A program made the position numbers and the translations under genes. This document shows, piece by piece, positions 60,435 to 64,000 of a DNA stretch of 64,000 nt. The notes below the pieces were generated by a model. The model searched no databases and had not been told where the DNA came from. It was given only the letters and a program-made list of their open reading frames with translations. Each line of letters starts with the position of its first letter. Within the stretch, counting starts at the first letter, position 1. Origin of the DNA: an uncultured Oscillospiraceae bacterium (lineage in GTDB: Bacteria; Bacillota; Clostridia; Oscillospirales; Oscillospiraceae); contig CANQBA010000008.1 in the NCBI GenBank assembly GCA_947589545.1, positions 27,938 to 91,937 of the forward strand, read 5' to 3'.

Positions 60435-60466
60435 AGATTTCCGACAATTCCTGCGCAAAAGCCGTT
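60435..60466 (+). promoter_or_regulatory. Operator E (one good, one degenerate repeat)
   Basis: Plus-strand AGATTTCCGAC (60435-60445) is identical to the second half of operator B. At +21 bp the sequence is CAAAAGCCGTT (60456-60466), a 6/11 match. As at operator D, the good half faces the minus-strand promoter and the poor half is distal. Confidence 0.55.
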
Positions 60467-60507
60467 AAGGTGAGGGAAGTCGAACCTGCGCCGCTCCCCT
60501 CACCTTA
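60466..60507 (-). terminator. Hairpin after the aldolase gene
   Basis: Perfect 11-bp stem TAAGGTGAGGG (60466-60476) with CCCTCACCTTA (60497-60507), 20-base loop. On the minus strand it is followed by ACGGCTTTTGCG, a weak T-tract. It closes the kinase-aldolase operon. Confidence 0.6.
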
Positions 60508-60511
60508 TAGA

Positions 60512-61348
60512 TTATAAATTCGCGAAGACCCGCATGGCCCGCTCCGCGTCCGCCGCCATAGCCTGCTCGGCCTCCAGCGCCAGGTCGTGGAAGAAGGTCA
60601 CATCCTCCCGCTCCAAAAGCTCCCTTACCGCCGTAACGCCGGCGCGTGACATATAGCTGTAATAATTGATTTTCCGAAGACCGTATCGGATACCGGTGCG
60701 GTAGTCCTCCGGGGAGACGCCGCTGCCGCCGTGCATCACCAGGGGCAGGCCCGTTTTCTCCGCTATGACCCGGACACGCTCCAGATCCAGCACGGGCTTT
60801 GATTTGTAGATCCCATGGGCGGTACCGAAGCTGGGGGCAAAGGCGTCGATGCCCGTCTCCCGGCAAAATTCCACCGCCTGATCGGGGTCTGTGTAGACGG
60901 GCCCTCCGCCCGTGGTGCCGCCGCCCTCACGGGATGCCAACGCCCCCAGCTCCGCCTCCACGCCGCAGCCCACCGCGTGGGCCATCTCCACGGCTTTTGT
61001 CGTGTTGGCGAGATTCTCCTCATAGGGCAGAAGGCTCCCGTCGTACATGACTCCGGTGTAGCCCAGCTCCAGCGCCGTTTGCAGATACTCCAGCGTCTCA
61101 CAGTGATCCAAATGGACGCAAACCGGTACTCTGGCGCGTCTGGCCGCGTCCAGCATCACGGGGCCGATCCTTGCGAGGGGCGACACCTCCTCGTGGAGCT
61201 GGGCGTGGGCCAGGATCACCGGCACGTCCAACTTTTCCGCCGAGGTCACCACCGCGTTGACGCACTCTAAATTCGGCGTGTTGAAGGCGCCCACGGCGAA
61301 TTGTTTTTCCCGCGCGATTTTCAATATCTCTACAAGGTTTACAAGCAT
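60512..61348 (-). CDS. Class II fructose/tagatose-bisphosphate aldolase family protein
   Basis: A 278-residue zinc aldolase of normal length. Zinc and catalytic residues are visible: Asp81-His82 in VHLDHCETLEYL, VEAELGALASREGG, His178 in FGTAHGIYKSKP and His206 in VMHGGSGV, followed by the phosphate-binding KINYYSYM segment. It cleaves a phosphorylated ketose to dihydroxyacetone phosphate and an aldehyde. As last gene of an operon that begins with an FGGY kinase, it probably acts on that kinase's product rather than in central glycolysis. Confidence 0.9.
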   Translation of the reverse strand: MLVNLVEILKIAREKQFAVGAFNTPNLECVNAVVTSAEKLDVPVILAHAQLHEEVSPLARIGPVMLDAARRARVPVCVHLDHCETLEYLQTALELGYTGVMYDGSLLPYEENLANTTKAVEMAHAVGCGVEAELGALASREGGGTTGGGPVYTDPDQAVEFCRETGIDAFAPSFGTAHGIYKSKPVLDLERVRVIAEKTGLPLVMHGGSGVSPEDYRTGIRYGLRKINYYSYMSRAGVTAVRELLEREDVTFFHDLALEAEQAMAADAERAMRVFANL

Positions 61349-61350
61349 GA

Positions 61351-62202
61351 TTACACCTCCGCAAGTCCCTTAAGGAACGATATGACCCGCTCCATCACCG
61401 CGTCCTGATAGATGAGGTCGTCCCCGTGTCCCGCGCCCTCGATGTAGACAAACTCCGCCGGGATGCCGTGGGACGTAAGCGCGTCGTACATCTGGCGGCT
61501 CTGAACCGGATCCACAACGATATCGGCGGTGCCTTGAAGGATGAGGAAAGGCGGGGTCTTTCCGGAGACCAGGCACGCGGCGCTGGCGCTCTCCGCCCGC
61601 TCCTTTGTGTAACCAGGCCCCAGCAGGGCCTCCACGAGCCAGTACGGGAGGCCGGTGGAGGGTGGGATGGGTTCTGTGGGGAGCTTCACAAGGCCATAGA
61701 CGTCCACAACGCCCTGAACGGCGCTGCTCACGTCTGTGTGTTCGCCCACATCCAGCCCCGGCGCGTCTCCGGTGACGCCCAGAAGACTGGCCATGGTGCC
61801 TCCCGCGGATTCGCCCATGGCGAAGATGTGCTCCGGGTCGATGCAGTATCTGTCCGCGTTGGCCCGGAGGAACCGAACGGCAGCCTTCACGTCCTCCAGT
61901 TGGGCAGGAAACTGAGCCTGGGAGCTTACGCGGTACTCCACACTGGCCACAACGAACCCCGCGTCCGCGATGCGCACCATCTCCGGCAGCCAGACGGCGG
62001 TATCCACGTCCATGAACCCGCCGCCGCAGACCCACACCAGGCACGGAAGCGGCCTGTGTCCCTCCCGGTTTTTTGGCATGATGATGTCCATTTTAAGCTG
62101 ATCCCAGGTGGCGTTAAACCAGCCGGGGACCGTGGCGAATACCACGCCGGGAACCAGGGACAGCACGTCCCGCCGGTGTTCTATCTTCACAGTCTCGATC
62201 AT
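61351..62202 (-). CDS. Alpha/beta hydrolase (BD-FAE/lipase-like esterase)
   Basis: A 283-residue hydrolase: oxyanion loop VWVCGGGFMDVDT, nucleophile elbow MGESAGGTMASLLG (GESAG), and C-terminal GAGHGDD with the catalytic His. Its start overlaps the DUF4432 stop (ATGA) and it lies two bases before the aldolase gene. Related proteins are acetyl or feruloyl esterases of plant-polysaccharide loci. No signal peptide; cytoplasmic. Confidence 0.85.
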   Translation of the reverse strand: MIETVKIEHRRDVLSLVPGVVFATVPGWFNATWDQLKMDIIMPKNREGHRPLPCLVWVCGGGFMDVDTAVWLPEMVRIADAGFVVASVEYRVSSQAQFPAQLEDVKAAVRFLRANADRYCIDPEHIFAMGESAGGTMASLLGVTGDAPGLDVGEHTDVSSAVQGVVDVYGLVKLPTEPIPPSTGLPYWLVEALLGPGYTKERAESASAACLVSGKTPPFLILQGTADIVVDPVQSRQMYDALTSHGIPAEFVYIEGAGHGDDLIYQDAVMERVISFLKGLAEV

Positions 62203-63179
62203 TTTCTATCCTCCCTTTCGATCATTCTGATTTTTACGGAATAAGCGGCCGTCTCTCCGGGCGTCAGGAATTTGAGTCTCCCGCTTTTGCGCATGGCGCC
62301 CCGCCCGTCCGGGGTACAGTTGCCGCACTCCAGGCCCAGGACGTAATCCCGGACGCCCATCATCTTCCACTCCACAAAGCCGTCCAGCTTTTTGGCGTCA
62401 AAGGCGATCTCCAGTCCTATCCCCAGCTTGGGCTGCCAAATGGCGGCAAGTCCGCGGCTGTCCGGGAAGGTGTGGTAGTAGCACCGCTCCTGATACCCCG
62501 GCGTGGGCTTTTCCATGCGCATCCAGTTCTCCATGTCCTCCGCCGCGTGACCGTCCCTTGGCGTCACGCGCTCGCTGGGAATGGTGACGACGCTCTCCTC
62601 GTCCAGAAGCGGATAGCCCATGTTCATGTGGTATAGAATCTCAACTGGCTCTACCCTGTCCCCAGTGTTGGCGACAGTGTCCTCGATTTCAAGCTCCGGG
62701 GCCGTTTTGGAGACGCGGATGCGGCGGGAAAGTCTCAGCTTTCGGTCAAAGATGGTCTCGTCGCTCATCTCGCCGTGGATCTCAAAGCAGTCCTCCCCCT
62801 CGGTCCACCAGCTGTGTTCCGCCGGGGTGTTGGCGATGGAACCGTGAAGGGGCAATGTCTCTCCCTCGTCCGTGTTGGGGCTTCCTACGTTGTTAAGACC
62901 GCAAGTGGTGAGAAAACCCGCGGTAAAGGAGCGCAGCCAGCCCGACTTCTGGTTATCGTAATAGGCCGGCGCCACATAGCCGCAGGGGGACATATAGCTT
63001 ACATTGACCCCCTTGAAGCGCAGTCGGGAGACGTCACAGCACCTGTCCGGCACAACGGCCAGGTCAAGGCCGGCGGCGGTGTGGATCTCCAAGAGTCTCA
63101 TTCCGTCTCCCCTGCCCCCCACCAGCCGGTGTTCCTCCACACCTTCGATTTGGGAATTATGTCCAATATACGGATTCAT
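62199..63179 (-). CDS. DUF4432 / aldose-1-epimerase-like protein
   Basis: A 326-residue galactose-mutarotase-fold protein. Typical segments are LAVVPDRCCDVSRLRFKGVN, GLNNVGSPNTDEGETLPLHG, ILYHMNMGYPLLDE and GLECGNCTPDGR. DUF4432 members accompany sugar kinases and aldolases and are thought to equilibrate sugar anomers or epimers. Its start overlaps the kinase stop by four bases, so it is part of the same monosaccharide route. Confidence 0.85.
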   Translation of the reverse strand: MNPYIGHNSQIEGVEEHRLVGGRGDGMRLLEIHTAAGLDLAVVPDRCCDVSRLRFKGVNVSYMSPCGYVAPAYYDNQKSGWLRSFTAGFLTTCGLNNVGSPNTDEGETLPLHGSIANTPAEHSWWTEGEDCFEIHGEMSDETIFDRKLRLSRRIRVSKTAPELEIEDTVANTGDRVEPVEILYHMNMGYPLLDEESVVTIPSERVTPRDGHAAEDMENWMRMEKPTPGYQERCYYHTFPDSRGLAAIWQPKLGIGLEIAFDAKKLDGFVEWKMMGVRDYVLGLECGNCTPDGRGAMRKSGRLKFLTPGETAAYSVKIRMIEREDRK

Positions 63180-64000
63180 TGGTTCTCCTCCATCAGCGGC
63201 CTGACGACGCTGTAAAGCCGCCTGTACCGCTCGTAAATTTTCATATACCGGTCGTGGGCGTCGGGGCGTGGACAGTACGTCTCCGTCTCCCGCACCATAT
63301 GGTTCGCGGCGTCCGCCAGATCCCGGAACGCGCCCACGGCGATGCCGGTAAGCATGGCGCTGCCCACAGTCCCCGCGTCGGCTGTCTCCAGCGCTGTGAT
63401 GGGCAGCCCCAGAATGTCCGCCTTCATCTGCATCCAGACCCGGCTTTTCGCCCCGCCGCCAGTGGCCCGAAGACTTGTAAAGCGTATACCGGAACCCGCC
63501 AGGGCGTCAAAATTTAAGCGCATCTCGTAAGCCACGCCCTCCATGCAGGCTCGGTAAAGCTCCCCGGGGGTAGTTGCGGTGGTCAGACCCAGGATCGCGC
63601 CCTTGGAGCCTGTGTCCATATACGGCGTTGCTGCGCCGGCAAAATGCGGGAGTACCAAAAGCCCCGTGGGGCCCTCGGCAGCATATTCCGCCTCCAGCTG
63701 CGCGTTGGTTTTGCCCTGGCCGAAGGTGTCTCTTGCCCACTGGATGAGCGCCCCACCGGTGTAGGAGAAGGCGTAGGCTGCGTACTTCCCCGGCACTGCG
63801 TAGGGCACTACGGAGAAATACCCCTTAGCCATCACGCCGATGTCCGGGAGACTGTCGTAAATGGGTGTCAGGCACTCCACCGTCCCGGCCCCATCCACGG
63901 CGGCGGAGCCGTTGAAAACGCCGGCTCCCACCGCGGCGGCCACCTGGTCGTGGCTGACGGAGACGACCAGGCAATCCTGGAGGCCCGTCTTGCCCGGTAC
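63176..64000 (-). CDS. FGGY-family sugar kinase (partial, N-terminus beyond window)
   Basis: The C-terminal 274 residues of an FGGY kinase. The reading frame is open to the window edge; the edge portion encodes VSVSHDQVAAAVGAGVFNG, the conserved HDQ motif of the family, so a start inside the window is not real. The C-terminal domain shows VLPHFAGAATPYMDTGSKG, ACMEGVAYEMRLNFDAL and ATGGGAKSRVWMQMKADILG. Substrate unknown; the aldolase in the same operon suggests a ketose that is phosphorylated and then cleaved. Confidence 0.88.
   Translation of the reverse strand, partial: VPGKTGLQDCLVVSVSHDQVAAAVGAGVFNGSAAVDGAGTVECLTPIYDSLPDIGVMAKGYFSVVPYAVPGKYAAYAFSYTGGALIQWARDTFGQGKTNAQLEAEYAAEGPTGLLVLPHFAGAATPYMDTGSKGAILGLTTATTPGELYRACMEGVAYEMRLNFDALAGSGIRFTSLRATGGGAKSRVWMQMKADILGLPITALETADAGTVGSAMLTGIAVGAFRDLADAANHMVRETETYCPRPDAHDRYMKIYERYRRLYSVVRPLMEENQ

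Noticed and set aside
1..64000. CRISPR array, tRNA or rRNA genes, intact transposase
   Set aside because: No regularly spaced repeats, tRNA-like cloverleaf segments, rRNA-like conserved stretches or transposase motifs were seen on reading the window.

Overview
This is a high-GC stretch of bacterial chromosome that looks like a gut-type Clostridia (Oscillospiraceae-like). The evidence is YesM/YesN-type two-component genes, LplB/LplC-type permeases with lipoprotein binding proteins, a DUF624 (YesL-like) membrane protein, an EFR1 flavodoxin/ferredoxin fusion, strong GGAGG ribosome sites and consensus -35/-10 boxes. The taxon is inferred from gene content only. Apart from the first ~2.3 kb, the window is one very large carbohydrate/glycoside utilisation locus. 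I see no tRNA, rRNA, CRISPR array or intact insertion sequence.

Layout. (1) 1-2.3 kb: debris of an integrated element (ribbon-helix-helix protein, excisionase-like DUF6462 protein, a frameshifted HTH gene, an XRE regulator). (2) 2.4-13.9 kb, minus: eight-gene operon GH1, GH2, sialate-O-acetylesterase-like, GH78-like, xylulokinase, DUF4867, uxuA, uxuB-like SDR. (3) 14.1-20.5 kb, plus: divergent operon GH2, GH43, GH3. (4) 20.5-32.6 kb, minus: GH43-like, esterase, GH2, CocE/NonD hydrolase, AEC transporter, NAD-dependent epimerase-like protein, EFR1, GH78. (5) 32.7-41.9 kb, minus: unknown lipoprotein, second binding lipoprotein, YesN, YesM, two ABC permeases, main binding protein. (6) 42.0-45.6 kb, minus: truncated tannase-like protein, DUF624, GH3. 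(7) 45.7-50.5 kb, plus: tannase-like hydrolase, VOC protein, SDR, GH1. (8) 50.5-54.0 kb: TetR, divergent MATE exporter, GH43-like. (9) 54.1-60.4 kb, minus: DUF5060 glycosidase, GH1, SGNH esterase, GH78. (10) 60.5-64.0 kb, minus: FGGY kinase (cut by the edge), DUF4432 epimerase-like, esterase, class II aldolase.

How it fits together (inference). Almost none of the hydrolases has a signal peptide, whereas the binding proteins are lipoproteins. The picture is uptake of an intact, probably acylated, hetero-oligosaccharide or plant glycoside containing rhamnose, hexose, pentose and uronic acid, followed by cytoplasmic de-esterification (at least six esterase-like proteins), glycoside cleavage (three GH78-type, three GH1, three GH2, two GH3, three GH43-type, one DUF5060) and entry into uronate, xylulose and kinase/aldolase pathways. 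The redox genes and MATE/AEC transporters suggest a non-sugar aglycone may also be handled. No transporter ATPase is encoded here.

The most interesting signal is regulatory. An 11-bp element, consensus AGAAATCCGAC, occurs as direct repeats with an exact 21-bp period in front of the locus's operons (five sites). On one side the -10 hexamer lies exactly 27 nt from the element at four promoters. At two divergent sites the other side has a -35 box exactly 17 nt away. This is an AraC-type operator pattern, most simply explained by the local YesN regulator. Other notable points are a ~60-80-residue helical module attached to GH2, GH3, GH78 and GH43-type enzymes, a tannase paralogue that lost its nucleophile and about half its fold, and a binding-protein gene whose start codon appears to have become ACG.
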